In this document: positions 33,542 through 42,721 of the stretch, in pieces
Layout: every line of letters starts with the position of its first letter
How positions within the stretch are numbered: the first letter of the stretch is position 1
Source of the DNA: JAJXZP01 sp963787185
GTDB taxonomy: Bacteria; Spirochaetota; Spirochaetia; Treponematales; Rectinemataceae
Reading direction: 5' to 3'
DNA: 64,000 nucleotides
Assembly (NCBI GenBank): GCA_963787185.1
Contig: CAWBCC010000019.1
Span: forward strand, 54,804 to 118,803
Notes under the pieces: model-generated
Seen by the model: the letters and a program-made list of their open reading frames with translations, nothing else
Database searches by the model: none
Told to the model about the DNA's origin: nothing
Program-made: the position numbers and the translations under genes

Positions 33542-34273
33542 CTATGTCGTCGCATCTTCGTTCTTCGCCTTTCCGGCGGTCCTCTTTTTCCTCTTCGAGA
33601 GCATCCGCTCGAGCCCGAAAAAGGCGAGGGGAAAGAGAATGCCTGCGGCGAGGCAGATCGCGGCGATGAGCGGCCCCGATACGCGCAGGAGCGGCCCCAG
33701 GGCCCTGTCTTCGAGCACCATGCGGGCGGCGGTATAGCTTATCGCCGCCGCCCCGACGTAGATCAGCCAACGCGCCCGATCTATCAGGACCGCGACGAAG
33801 CCCCCCGTGGCCATGAGGAGGGGCATGCTGATGACGAGTCCGGCGACCAGCAGCGCGACGCTCCCCTTCGCGGCTCCGGCCACGGCGAGGACATTGTCGA
33901 GACTCATGGTCAGATCCGCCGCCACTATATAGAAAATCGCCTGGCGGGGGCTTGCCGGTCCCTTCCTCGTATCGGTGGTTCCCCCGCCCGGCGTCTCGAT
34001 CCTGAGAAGTCCGTAGGCTATCCACACGAGAAGAAGGCCCCCGAGCGCCGAGAGGAAGGGAAGGAGCAGGAGCATGGCGGCCGCGTAGGTGAGCAGGACG
34101 CGCAAAAGGATCGCGAGCGCTCCGCCGGCGACGATCACCCGAGTTCGCCGGCGCCTGGGCAGAGCCGCCGCGGCCATGCCGATGACGATCGCGTTGTCGC
34201 CGGACAGTGCAATATCGATGAGGGTGACGTTGAGAAAGCCGAGCGCGAAACCCGCATCGATCTGGGGAATCAT
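33542..34273 (-). CDS. TerC-family integral membrane protein
   Basis: 243 residues from ATG 34273 (a GTG six codons upstream is possible). Seven hydrophobic segments. 'IDIALSGDNAIVIGMAAAALP' in helix 1-2 and 'ADLTMSLDNVLAVAGAAKG' in the second half are the duplicated Asp-Asn signature of TerC proteins (LxxDNxxxxG), thought to bind Mn2+ or another cation. Family members are linked to Mn2+ export and metalation of secreted proteins, or to tellurite resistance. It lies downstream of rnhA on the same strand with 73 bp between; no yybP-ykoY riboswitch fits there. Confidence 0.85.
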   Translation of the reverse strand: MIPQIDAGFALGFLNVTLIDIALSGDNAIVIGMAAAALPRRRRTRVIVAGGALAILLRVLLTYAAAMLLLLPFLSALGGLLLVWIAYGLLRIETPGGGTTDTRKGPASPRQAIFYIVAADLTMSLDNVLAVAGAAKGSVALLVAGLVISMPLLMATGGFVAVLIDRARWLIYVGAAAISYTAARMVLEDRALGPLLRVSGPLIAAICLAAGILFPLAFFGLERMLSKRKKRTAGKAKNEDATT

Positions 34274-34346
34274 CACCCGGAAGAATACCACGGATGTGCG
34301 TTTTCACAATCGCGGCCCGGGGAGCTGCGCCGCGCGGGAAGGCCGT

Positions 34347-34796
34347 CTAACGCAGCTTGCGAATCTCGTCCTGCACCATGGCGTCGCAGAGCTCGTTGTT
34401 CTCCACTCCCGCGTGTCCCTCGACCCAGAGGAACTCGGGCTTCACGCGAGCCGCGAGCGCGTCGAGCTCTTCCCAGAGCTCCCGGTTCTTCACGCTCTTC
34501 TTGTCCGCGGTGCGCCAGCCGTTGCGTTTCCAGTTGGCTATCCAGGCCGTGATGCCGTTCCTGACGTATTGCGAATCGGTGTAGAGGACGACCGAAGCGG
34601 ACCCGTCCTGCGGGCGGCGAGCGACGAGCGAGAGGGCTTCGATGACCGCCCGGAGCTCCATGCGATTGTTGGTCGTCGCGGCCTCGCCGCCGGAGCCCCG
34701 GAGCGTTTCCTTCCCGTCCTCGCATACGAAGGCCCAGCCCCCCGGGCCCGGATTTCCGGAGCATCCTCCGTCGGTGTAGATCACGATTCGTTCCAT
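34347..34796 (-). CDS. rnhA: Ribonuclease HI
   Basis: 149 residues, standard length. Catalytic residues: Asp in 'VIYTDGGCSGNPGPGGWAF', Glu in 'NNRMELRAVIEALSL', Asp in 'VVLYTDSQYVRNGI', and a final Asp in 'NNELCDAMVQDEI', with His in 'EGHAGV'. It removes RNA from RNA-DNA hybrids (primers, R-loops) in the cytoplasm. It lies between the TRAP operon and terC on the same strand, with a 51-bp gap from the TRAP gene end. Confidence 0.96.
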   Translation of the reverse strand: MERIVIYTDGGCSGNPGPGGWAFVCEDGKETLRGSGGEAATTNNRMELRAVIEALSLVARRPQDGSASVVLYTDSQYVRNGITAWIANWKRNGWRTADKKSVKNRELWEELDALAARVKPEFLWVEGHAGVENNELCDAMVQDEIRKLR

Positions 34797-34847
34797 GCGC
34801 CTCAGTATGCCGAGCTCTCTCCCCGACCGTCAACGCGGTCCTCGCCG

Positions 34848-36788
34848 TCAATGCACGATCGTCGTGAGCGCGGGCACATAGGTCACCACGAGCAGAACCC
34901 CGATCTGGACGAGAAGGTAGGGCCACACTTCCTTGACCACCTCGGCGATGGGTTTTCGGAAGGCGTAGCTGGCGAGGAAAATGTTCATGCCGATGGTCGG
35001 CGTCAGGAAACCGATGCAGAGATTCATGATGAAAATGACGCCGAAGTGGACCGGGGCGATACCGAAGGCCGCCCCCAGGGGAATGACGAAGGGCGAGACT
35101 ACGAGAATCGCGGAGAAGATATCCATGAGACAGCCGACGAGAAACAGGAAGAGATTGAGGGCGAGAAGGAACACGATGGGGCTGGAGACCCGCGCCTGGA
35201 TCCAGGAGGTGAATGCCGCGGGCACATTGGCGTCGATTATGTAATAGGAAAGACCGCGCGCGGCGGCGATGACGATGAGCGTGCCGCCGATGACCGGGAG
35301 CGAACGGCGCAAGACGCCGAAAAGTCCCCGAAGATCGAGTTCTCGCTTGACGAGAGACTCCACGACGGCGATATACAGGACGCAGAAGGCCCCGATCTCG
35401 CGCAGACTGGCGAAGCCGGTGAAAAACAGGACAGTCGCGATGACCGGCACCAGGAGTTCGAGGGCGGCCGGTTTCAGGGCGCCGAAAGCCGAACCGGGAT
35501 GGAAGCTTCTGCGTTCGGAGGCCGGGCGGCGGGGGGCGGCGATGATCCCCGCCGCGGCCATCGCCGCCACGAGCATGGCTCCCGGGAGGAGTGCGCCGCG
35601 AAAGAGAGCCGTGACGTCGAAGGTGGAGGCGTCGCCGTACATGAATTGCGCGTTGATGCCGTAGACGATGACGGCCGCGCTGGGCGGCAGCAGCAGGCCG
35701 ATGTCGCCGCTCGCCGTGACCAGTCCGCGGGCGGCGCCCTCTCGGAAGCCCCCCGATTTTGACAGGACGCCCACGAGCAGGCCGCCGAGGGCCAGGATAG
35801 TGACGCCGTTCACCCCGGTGAAGGTGCTGAAGAAGGCGCAGGCGAGGACGGTGACGATCGCCTCGCCTCCGCGTATCCAACCGAAGAACTCGCGGAAGAC
35901 GTCCACCATGCGCTGGCCCGCTCCCGAGTCTGCCAGAAGCAGACCCGCGATGCCGAACAGGGGGAGGGCGGAGATGGAGCTTCCGCGGAGAAGATTGTAG
36001 GCCTCGCTCGATCCCAGCTCGATATAGGAGCCCGATCCCACGAAGAGAATGACGGCTATGCCTCCGAGGATGGTGAAGATGGGGGCCCCGAAAAGCGCGG
36101 CGACGAGGAGAACGAGAGCGAAGGGCAGAGCCGCCGCATGCACGACCGTTTGAACCAGCGTCGCGAGGCTTTCGAGGAAGGAGGGAGTCGAACCGAGCAG
36201 GGAGGGAGCGAGGTTGCGAATCGACGAGACGGCCAGAAGGCTGCCGAGCACGAGCCCGAACACGGCGGCGAGGACGGCGCCGCCCCGCCGCGCCGAAGGT
36301 TTCCCGCCGCCGCCCGCGGCGCCCGGAGAGGGGTCGTCCGCGGCTCTCCCCGCGCGGTACACGGTGAAGGCGGCCATGAGAATGAAACCCAGCGGCATGG
36401 AGCCCGAGAGCACGCGCGTCGGAATGATCCACACCCTGTCGCTCGCGGCGAAGCCCGTGAAGGAAAACGAGAGAGCCGCCCAGAAAAGGCTGGTCTGGAC
36501 GGTGACGGCGACCGCCTGCGCCCCCGATCCCATGACCCGCCTCCAGCCCCTCTCCGCGGCGCGGCCCAGCGCCAGATGCCTCCTGTCGAGGGAAGCGAGA
36601 GACGCCGCGAGAAAGGCGAGGACGAGCACCGCATGGTCGACGATCGGCCCTTCCACGAGAATGCCGTGGAAGAATAGCCGGGACATCACGAGATCGATGA
36701 GAGGCAATAGGACGATGACGACGATCGAGGCGACGGCGAGGATCTCGACGGGAAGTCTGGCCCGGGCCTCGGACCGTCCGGAACTCAC
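34848..36788 (-). CDS. TRAP transporter fused small and large membrane subunit (DctQM/TatQM)
   Basis: 646 residues. Residues 1-165 contain four helices with 'LVMSRLFFHGILVEGPIVDHAVLVLAFLAA', fitting the DctQ small subunit. From about 190 a DctM-type large subunit follows ('FGAPIFTILGGIAVILFVG', 'SSISALPLFGIAGLLLADSG', 'LVTASGDIGLLLPPSAAVIVYG', 'LTPTIGMNIFLASYA'). This Q-M fusion with the TPR partner is known in Treponema pallidum (TatQM). It uses a Na+ or H+ gradient to import the solute held by DctP. It overlaps the dctP stop by 4 bp. Confidence 0.92.
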   Translation of the reverse strand: MSSGRSEARARLPVEILAVASIVVIVLLPLIDLVMSRLFFHGILVEGPIVDHAVLVLAFLAASLASLDRRHLALGRAAERGWRRVMGSGAQAVAVTVQTSLFWAALSFSFTGFAASDRVWIIPTRVLSGSMPLGFILMAAFTVYRAGRAADDPSPGAAGGGGKPSARRGGAVLAAVFGLVLGSLLAVSSIRNLAPSLLGSTPSFLESLATLVQTVVHAAALPFALVLLVAALFGAPIFTILGGIAVILFVGSGSYIELGSSEAYNLLRGSSISALPLFGIAGLLLADSGAGQRMVDVFREFFGWIRGGEAIVTVLACAFFSTFTGVNGVTILALGGLLVGVLSKSGGFREGAARGLVTASGDIGLLLPPSAAVIVYGINAQFMYGDASTFDVTALFRGALLPGAMLVAAMAAAGIIAAPRRPASERRSFHPGSAFGALKPAALELLVPVIATVLFFTGFASLREIGAFCVLYIAVVESLVKRELDLRGLFGVLRRSLPVIGGTLIVIAAARGLSYYIIDANVPAAFTSWIQARVSSPIVFLLALNLFLFLVGCLMDIFSAILVVSPFVIPLGAAFGIAPVHFGVIFIMNLCIGFLTPTIGMNIFLASYAFRKPIAEVVKEVWPYLLVQIGVLLVVTYVPALTTIVH

Positions 36789-37792
36789 TTGCCGCCTCGC
36801 ACCTGCGCGAGGGCGGCGTTGATAGTGCCCAGAATGTCGGGAGAGAACATGGACGCGATCCCGGAGGCGCGCTGCCGAAGGAAGTCGTCCCAGCGTCTGT
36901 CCGAATCGGCGGGGACGGCGGGCATGACCATGCCGTCGCCGAGCAAAGCGGCGATCGCCTGGTTTTCGAGCGTGGTGCTGTCGGCCGCCATCTGGGCGGC
37001 GACCGCCTGCGCGTCGTCCTGGAGCTTGGACCTAAGGTCGGCGGGTATCCTGTCCCAGCTCGACCGGTTGAATACTATCGCCCCGATGAAGGGCGAAACG
37101 CGGAACGAGCTCATGTAGGAGACCTTGCCCTTGAACTGGGACCAGAGACTCGCCGTAAAGACCGGGCTCAGGTAGAAAGCGTCCACCGCGTTGGAGTTGA
37201 GCTGAAGCAGAAGAGCGGACATGTCCCCGTTGACAGTGCGGACGCCCGCGCTTTCGAAGAGTCTCGTGACCTGCGCGTCTTCGGGGTTGACGGACATGCG
37301 CAAGCCGACGAGATCCTCGGGATAGACGATGGGCCGCTTCGAGAAGAATCGCACCCAGCCGCCCTTAGCGATGGCGAGCACGACATAGCGGTCGCCGATT
37401 TTCTGCTTGATGAGAGGAATGATCGCATCCAGGACGGCGTCGAATTCCTTGTCGGTCCGGATGAGCGTCGGCATGGATATGGCGAGCGAATCGGGGTAGA
37501 GTTGGGCGATCCCGAAGGTGGTCAGCAGGGCTCCGTCGATGCCGAAGCGCATTTTCTGGATCACGTCGGATTCGTCGGAGACGCGGACGCTTTGCGGGAA
37601 CACGATCCGCACGGTGCCGCCGGAAATACGGTCGAAATCCGCGGCGATGCGCATGAGACCGAGCTCCCAGGGGCTGTTGGCCGGCACATAGGCGGCCATG
37701 CGCAGAGTGATCGTCTGAGCCGCGACCGGGAGGGCCGCGGCTAAGGACGCCAGTATAAGCGCAAGCAGGACGGATTTTCTCGATGGGGTCAT
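36785..37792 (-). CDS. TRAP transporter solute-binding protein (DctP/TatP)
   Basis: 335 residues with a signal peptide cleaved after VAAQ (about residue 26). Mature features: 'LRMAAYVPANSPWELGLMRIAADF', 'FPQSVRVSDESDVIQKMRFGIDGALL', 'PEDLVGLRMSVNPEDAQVTRLFESAGVRTV' (spaced) and 'NSNAVDAFYLSPVFTASLWSQF'. The Arg in GLRMS is the usual carboxylate-binding Arg of DctP proteins. In T. pallidum the homologue works with TatT, and a hydrophobic or lipidic carboxylate ligand has been proposed. It is sandwiched between tatT (4 bp) and the fused QM gene (overlap). Confidence 0.92.
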   Translation of the reverse strand: MTPSRKSVLLALILASLAAALPVAAQTITLRMAAYVPANSPWELGLMRIAADFDRISGGTVRIVFPQSVRVSDESDVIQKMRFGIDGALLTTFGIAQLYPDSLAISMPTLIRTDKEFDAVLDAIIPLIKQKIGDRYVVLAIAKGGWVRFFSKRPIVYPEDLVGLRMSVNPEDAQVTRLFESAGVRTVNGDMSALLLQLNSNAVDAFYLSPVFTASLWSQFKGKVSYMSSFRVSPFIGAIVFNRSSWDRIPADLRSKLQDDAQAVAAQMAADSTTLENQAIAALLGDGMVMPAVPADSDRRWDDFLRQRASGIASMFSPDILGTINAALAQVRGGK

Positions 37793-37796
37793 CTGC

Positions 37797-38720
37797 TCAT
37801 TCTCCCTTGGTTATGCTGAAGTACTTGTCTGCGTCGGCGAGAAGTCGCCGGGCGCGATCCTGAGCGATCACATTGGCGAGCCGCGAATCGGGGTCGGCGT
37901 CGAGATTGACCGCGAGCGCCTTTTCGAGCGCGGCCGTATAGCCGTCATAGTCGTCGTCGGGAATGCATATGGAGGTGGCCCGCGACACGAAAAGCGAGGC
38001 CGAGAGGCCCTTCGAATAGGTCAGCGCCTTGGCATAGGCCTCCTCGGCCTTGGCCCGACTGCCGCCGAGATAGTCCGGGAGCGAAGCGTAATACGGGAAG
38101 TAGAGAGCGTAGACGGCGCCATTGTCCCATCCCGGTTCGAGGGCGGCCGCGCGCGACAGCAGCGCGGGCACGGCGCCGAGTCGGCCTGCGCTGACGAAAT
38201 CGAGCGGATTGAGCCCATAGGCCGCCAGGATCGAGGCGGCCGACCAGTACAGGAGGGGAACATCCCCGACGCCGAAGCGCGCCGCCGCCGCCGCTTCCTT
38301 GGGTCCCCCGACGGCCGCGAGAAATCCCGGAGATCTGCGCTCGAGCGCGGGCGAAAGGAGGCGGAATGCGCGGCGGTAGAGCGCTCCCGCGCGACGTACG
38401 GCCTCCTCGTGCGCCTGATACTGCTCGTCGGGCAGAAGCGAGGCGGGACCCTCGATGAAGGCGCTCGCATAGAGTACATAGAGCGACGCCGTGGCGACTA
38501 TCTTGTCCCGGTTGTCCGGATCGGCCGCCAAGAGCATCTCGCTCACCTTGATGAAGGATGGGAGGGCGTCGGCGGCGAGCTGCGGATCCTCTTCGCGCAG
38601 GAAAACCTGCTGCGAGTAGGATGCCGCCTTGAGGATGGCGCATGACGAAGGAAGACCCAGGCCCAGGACGATCGCTACGAAGGGGATGGCCAATCGCGGC
38701 AACTTCGAGGATGCACACAT
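37797..38720 (-). CDS. tatT: TRAP-associated TPR lipoprotein, TatT (Tp0956) family
   Basis: 307 residues from ATG 38720. Signal sequence with lipobox LPSSC (Cys27). The mature protein is all-helical with TPR-like repeats: 'YVLYASAFIEGPASLLPDEQYQ', 'RRAGALYRRAFRLLSPALERRSPGF', 'LYWSAASILAAYGLNPLDFVS', 'AEEAYAKALTYSKGLSASLFVSRA'. This matches TatT of T. pallidum, which trimerises and binds TatP, perhaps helping hydrophobic ligand transfer. It is the first gene of the minus-strand operon. Its presence is the strongest spirochaete marker in the window. Confidence 0.85.
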   Translation of the reverse strand: MCASSKLPRLAIPFVAIVLGLGLPSSCAILKAASYSQQVFLREEDPQLAADALPSFIKVSEMLLAADPDNRDKIVATASLYVLYASAFIEGPASLLPDEQYQAHEEAVRRAGALYRRAFRLLSPALERRSPGFLAAVGGPKEAAAAARFGVGDVPLLYWSAASILAAYGLNPLDFVSAGRLGAVPALLSRAAALEPGWDNGAVYALYFPYYASLPDYLGGSRAKAEEAYAKALTYSKGLSASLFVSRATSICIPDDDYDGYTAALEKALAVNLDADPDSRLANVIAQDRARRLLADADKYFSITKGE

Positions 38721-38826
38721 AGACAATTAGTATGACAGACCCGGGCCTTTGTCGCAACCGTTTGCCGTGGGGCGCAACGCGGGTCCTTGTCGCTGCCGTC
38801 CCTGCGCGGTTACACTCCCTTTCGCC

Positions 38827-40599
38827 GTGTTCAAGCAGTTCAGAAGCCTATTCCCCTACCTGAAGTCATATCGTCCGAGCTACCTCGCGGGCATGTTCTG
38901 CCTCGTGGTCGTCGACGGATCTCAGCTCATCGTGCCGCAGATTCTGAAACGAACCGTCGATCTGGTTTCTTCGGGCGGCTTCGCCATGGGGGAAGTCCTC
39001 AGGCTGGTCATGGCGCTTCTTCTGGCCGCAGCCTGCATCTCGGCGGGCCGCTTCCTCTGGCGCTTCTTCATCCACGGCTCCTCGCGGCGCATCGAAACCA
39101 GTCTGCGCGACGCGCTTTTCTCGCGGCTCATGGACCTTTCGGGAGGATTCTTCCAGCGGCATAAGATAGGCGATCTCATGGCGAGGGCGACCAACGACAT
39201 GACCGCGATCCGGCAGGCCACGGGCATGGGCTTCGTCACGTTTTTTGATGGGCTCTTCATGTCGGCGGGGATACTCGTCGTCATGTTCCTCAGCGCTCCC
39301 GCGACCTCCTTGTATACGGTGATCCCCCTGCCTCTCGTCACCCTGCTGATCGTGCTCTTCGGCGGCATGGTGGGCACGCGGTTCAAGCGCGTGCAGGAGA
39401 TCTATTCCCGCCTTTCGGACATAGCGCAGGAATCCCTGGCGGGCATCAGGGTTCTCAAGTCTTTCGTCAAGGAAGACGACTTCGCCCGCCGGTTCTCGCG
39501 CGAGAACGACGGATACCGCGAAGCTTCTCTTTCGCTCGTCAGAGTCTTCGGCTTTTTCTTCCCCTTCATTTCCTTCCTTTCCGGCCTGACGACGGTCATA
39601 CTCCTCCTCGCCGGAGGACGGGCCGTGCTCGAAAATCGGCTCTCGGCCGGCGATATAGTGGCCATGCTGGCCTATCTCGAAATGCTGATCTGGCCCATGA
39701 TGGGAGCCGGCTTTACGGTCAATACCCTCCAGCGGGGCGCCGCGAGCCTCGCCCGGGTCAACGAAATACTGGAAGCGCGGCCCGAAATCGCGACCTTGCC
39801 CGGAGCCTCGCCGGGGCCGGTCCGCGGGCGACTCGAGCTGCGCGAGCTTTCCTTCTTGTTCGAAGGGGCGGGGAAGCCGGTGCTCGCGGGGATCTCCCTG
39901 ATCGTGCCCGAGGGTTCGACCCTCGGCATACTGGGGCGCGTGGGTTCCGGCAAATCCACCCTCCTGCGCCTCCTGCCCAGGCTCGTGGACCCGCCCCCGG
40001 GCGCCGTGCTCATCGGCGGCCAAGACGTGCGGGAATACGACCTGGGCGCCCTGCGGGCGGCCTTCGGCTTCGTGCCCCAGGACTCCTTCCTTTTTTCGGA
40101 TACGGTCGCCCGCAACCTCCGTTTCGGCGCGAGCGATCTGAGCGAGGAGCGGTTCAGGCGAGTGGCCTCCATAGCCGCGCTCGACCGCGACGTGGAGTCG
40201 TTCCCCGCCGGCTGGGACACCCTCGTGGGCGAGCGGGGGCTGACCCTCTCGGGAGGGCAGAAGCAGCGCGTCGCGCTGGCCCGCGCCCTCGCGGTCGATC
40301 CCGAGATTCTCGTGCTGGACGACGCCCTCTCGGCCGTGGACGCCGAGACCGAGGAAAAAATACTGGCCTCCCTCCTCGACGAACGGGGAGGAAGGACCAA
40401 TCTGATCGTGTCCCACCGCGTTTCCACGCTCAGGCACGCCGACCTCATCGTCGTGCTCGAAAAGGGTAGGATCGCGCAGCGCGGCAGCCATGAAGAGCTC
40501 CTCGCCGATCCCGAAGGGTTCTATGCCGAGATCGCCCGTCTTCAGGAACTCGAGGCGGGACTCCGGGCCGGTCCCGCCGGCTCCCCGGGGGATAGCTGA
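38827..40599 (+). CDS. Heterodimeric ABC exporter subunit with degenerate ATPase site
   Basis: 590 residues from GTG 38827. Six transmembrane helices (about 15-300), then an NBD: Walker A 'GRVGSGKST' (about 369-377), Q-loop 'FVPQDSFLF', signature 'LSGGQKQR' (about 474), Walker B 'ILVLDDALSAVD' and H-loop His in 'IVSHRVS'. The residue after Walker B is Asp rather than the catalytic Glu. This is the pattern of the non-catalytic half of type IV heterodimers such as TM287 of TM287/288. It pairs with the protein encoded 2 bp downstream, in the inner membrane, exporting drugs or lipids. Confidence 0.92.
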   Translation: MFKQFRSLFPYLKSYRPSYLAGMFCLVVVDGSQLIVPQILKRTVDLVSSGGFAMGEVLRLVMALLLAAACISAGRFLWRFFIHGSSRRIETSLRDALFSRLMDLSGGFFQRHKIGDLMARATNDMTAIRQATGMGFVTFFDGLFMSAGILVVMFLSAPATSLYTVIPLPLVTLLIVLFGGMVGTRFKRVQEIYSRLSDIAQESLAGIRVLKSFVKEDDFARRFSRENDGYREASLSLVRVFGFFFPFISFLSGLTTVILLLAGGRAVLENRLSAGDIVAMLAYLEMLIWPMMGAGFTVNTLQRGAASLARVNEILEARPEIATLPGASPGPVRGRLELRELSFLFEGAGKPVLAGISLIVPEGSTLGILGRVGSGKSTLLRLLPRLVDPPPGAVLIGGQDVREYDLGALRAAFGFVPQDSFLFSDTVARNLRFGASDLSEERFRRVASIAALDRDVESFPAGWDTLVGERGLTLSGGQKQRVALARALAVDPEILVLDDALSAVDAETEEKILASLLDERGGRTNLIVSHRVSTLRHADLIVVLEKGRIAQRGSHEELLADPEGFYAEIARLQELEAGLRAGPAGSPGDS

Positions 40600-40601
40600 C
40601 C

Positions 40602-42710
40602 GTGGCCGACTACTTCGAGACCGATGAAGTCACGCGGGACTTCGATTCGCGCATCGCGAGGCGCATTCTCGGCTATCTGAGACCCTACAGGCTCGCGGCG
40701 GCGATCGTTCTTCTCACCCTCGTCGTCGGCACCGCGGGCGAGCTCGTCCTGCCCGTGATAGTGCGGCGCGTCGTGGACCGCGCCCTGATGCCCAGCTGGT
40801 ACGCCCTCGATCCGAGCTCGGCCGCCACGCCTTCGGGACGGGAGCTTCTCGGGGGCGCCGCCTACCGCGAGCTCGCCGGAAAACTCTATCTGCCCTCCGA
40901 TCGTCTTTCCGTCATCACGGGGGCGGAACGCCGGGATCTGGAAAAGGCGGGACTCCTCGATACGACACCCCGCTATCTCTTCGCCCTGGACCCTTCCGAT
41001 CCGGTTCAGGCCGCGACCCTGCAGGCCGAGGCCTCCGACCTGGTCCAGGGCGGCGGCTACGGCTCCGTCCCCGTGGCTCGCCTGCGCGCCATGGGGCCCG
41101 GGGCGGCGCTTTCGCTCCGGCATCGCGATACGGTCTATCTCGAGTCGAACGCGGCCTTCCTCGTCGCGGCTCTCTTCGTTGTGCTCCTCGCCGCCTTCGT
41201 GCAGACCTTCGCGGCGAACCTCGTCGGGCAGCGGATAATGAAGGACCTACGAATGGAGCTGTTCGGACGGATCACGACGCGATCCCTGGCCTTCCTTTCG
41301 CGGCAGCCCGTCGGGCGGCTCGTCACGCGCATGACCAGCGACGTCGAGACCATCAATCAGTTCTTCACGGACGTGGTGGCGGCTTTTCTCAAGGATGCGT
41401 CGGTCATGGCGGGCGTGCTCGTCGTCCTCCTCGTCCTCGACCCGCGGCTCGGCGCCATCGCCCTCGCCACCCTCCCTCCCGTCGTCCTCGTCGCCGCCAA
41501 GTCGCGCACGAGCGCCCGCGACGCATTCCGGAGACAGCGGCGCTGGCTCGCGCGCGTCAATGCCTTCATCTCCGAGCGGCTGTCCGGCATGGCAGTCGTC
41601 AATCTTTTCGTCCGCGAAGAAGCCTCCCGCCGCGAGTTCGAGGGCTATGACCGCGAGTTCATGAAGGCCAATCTCGGCGAAGTGTACGTCTACGCGACCT
41701 TCAGGCCGCTCGTGGATTTCTGCGCGAGCCTGACCACCGCGGTAGTCATCTACTTCGGCGCATCGCTCGTCGGCGTGCGGCTCCTGAGCCTGGGCACCAT
41801 GATCGCCTTCGTCAACCTCGTGCGCATGTTCTATTCGCCCGTCATGGACATCTCGGAAAAGTACACGCTCCTGCAGAGCGCGATGGCCGGAGGCGAACGC
41901 GTGTTCGGACTTCTCGACGAGACCGACGAGCGCTCGGACGCTCCGGGAGCCGACAAAAAGCTCGATCTGCGGGGGCATATCGAGTTCGACCGTGTCTGGT
42001 TCGCGTACAAGGGCGAAGAGTGGGTCCTGCGCGATCTCTCCTTCACCGTCTCGCCGGGCGAATCGGTGGCGATCGTGGGCTACACGGGAGCCGGCAAGAC
42101 GACGATCGCCAACCTTCTCACTCGGCTGTGGGAGGTGCAGCGCGGCGGGATACGCGTCGACGGACGCGGTATTTCGGAGCTTCCGCTCGGAGGCCTGAGG
42201 CGGGCCATCCAACCGGTGCTGCAGGATGTCTTTCTCTTCTCGGGAACCATCGAGGAGAATATCCGTCTCGGAACCGAGGTGAGCGAGGAGCGGATGCGCC
42301 TCGCCGCCAGGGCCGTCCACGCCGACGAGTTCATCGAGCGCATGGAGGCGGGCTACGCCTCGAAGCTCTCCGAAGGGGCGACGAACATATCCCAGGGGCA
42401 GAGGCAGCTCATATCCTTCGCGCGCGTGCTGGCGCACGATCCGGCCATCGTCATTCTCGACGAGGCGACCAGCTCGGTGGACACGGAAACCGAAAGGATG
42501 ATCCAGGCCGGCCTCGATGCCCTTCTCGCCGGCCGCACGAGCGTCGTGATCGCGCATCGCCTTTCGACCATACGGAACGCCAGCCGCATACTCGTGCTTG
42601 CGGGAGGGCACATCGTCGAGGAAGGCGCGCACGACGAGCTCGTCGCCCGCCGGGGACTGTATTGGAACCTGTACCGGCTCCAGTACGGCGGCGGGGCGGA
42701 AGACGACTGA
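40602..42710 (+). CDS. Heterodimeric ABC exporter subunit, catalytic half, with large TM1-TM2 insertion
   Basis: 702 residues, about 110 longer than its partner. Between TM1 (about 30-60) and TM2 (about 180-200) lies a hydrophilic insertion of roughly 110 residues that must face outside. The NBD has Walker A 'GYTGAGKTT' (about 493), signature 'ISQGQRQL' (about 596; degenerate against LSGGQ) and Walker B 'IVILDEATSSVD' with the catalytic Glu, H-loop 'VIAHRLS'. Combined with the first subunit, one composite site is competent and the other degenerate, as in TM288-type partners. It starts at GTG 40602, 2 bp after the first gene's stop. Confidence 0.92.
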   Translation: MADYFETDEVTRDFDSRIARRILGYLRPYRLAAAIVLLTLVVGTAGELVLPVIVRRVVDRALMPSWYALDPSSAATPSGRELLGGAAYRELAGKLYLPSDRLSVITGAERRDLEKAGLLDTTPRYLFALDPSDPVQAATLQAEASDLVQGGGYGSVPVARLRAMGPGAALSLRHRDTVYLESNAAFLVAALFVVLLAAFVQTFAANLVGQRIMKDLRMELFGRITTRSLAFLSRQPVGRLVTRMTSDVETINQFFTDVVAAFLKDASVMAGVLVVLLVLDPRLGAIALATLPPVVLVAAKSRTSARDAFRRQRRWLARVNAFISERLSGMAVVNLFVREEASRREFEGYDREFMKANLGEVYVYATFRPLVDFCASLTTAVVIYFGASLVGVRLLSLGTMIAFVNLVRMFYSPVMDISEKYTLLQSAMAGGERVFGLLDETDERSDAPGADKKLDLRGHIEFDRVWFAYKGEEWVLRDLSFTVSPGESVAIVGYTGAGKTTIANLLTRLWEVQRGGIRVDGRGISELPLGGLRRAIQPVLQDVFLFSGTIEENIRLGTEVSEERMRLAARAVHADEFIERMEAGYASKLSEGATNISQGQRQLISFARVLAHDPAIVILDEATSSVDTETERMIQAGLDALLAGRTSVVIAHRLSTIRNASRILVLAGGHIVEEGAHDELVARRGLYWNLYRLQYGGGAEDD

Positions 42711-42721
42711 ACGCCTCCGCT

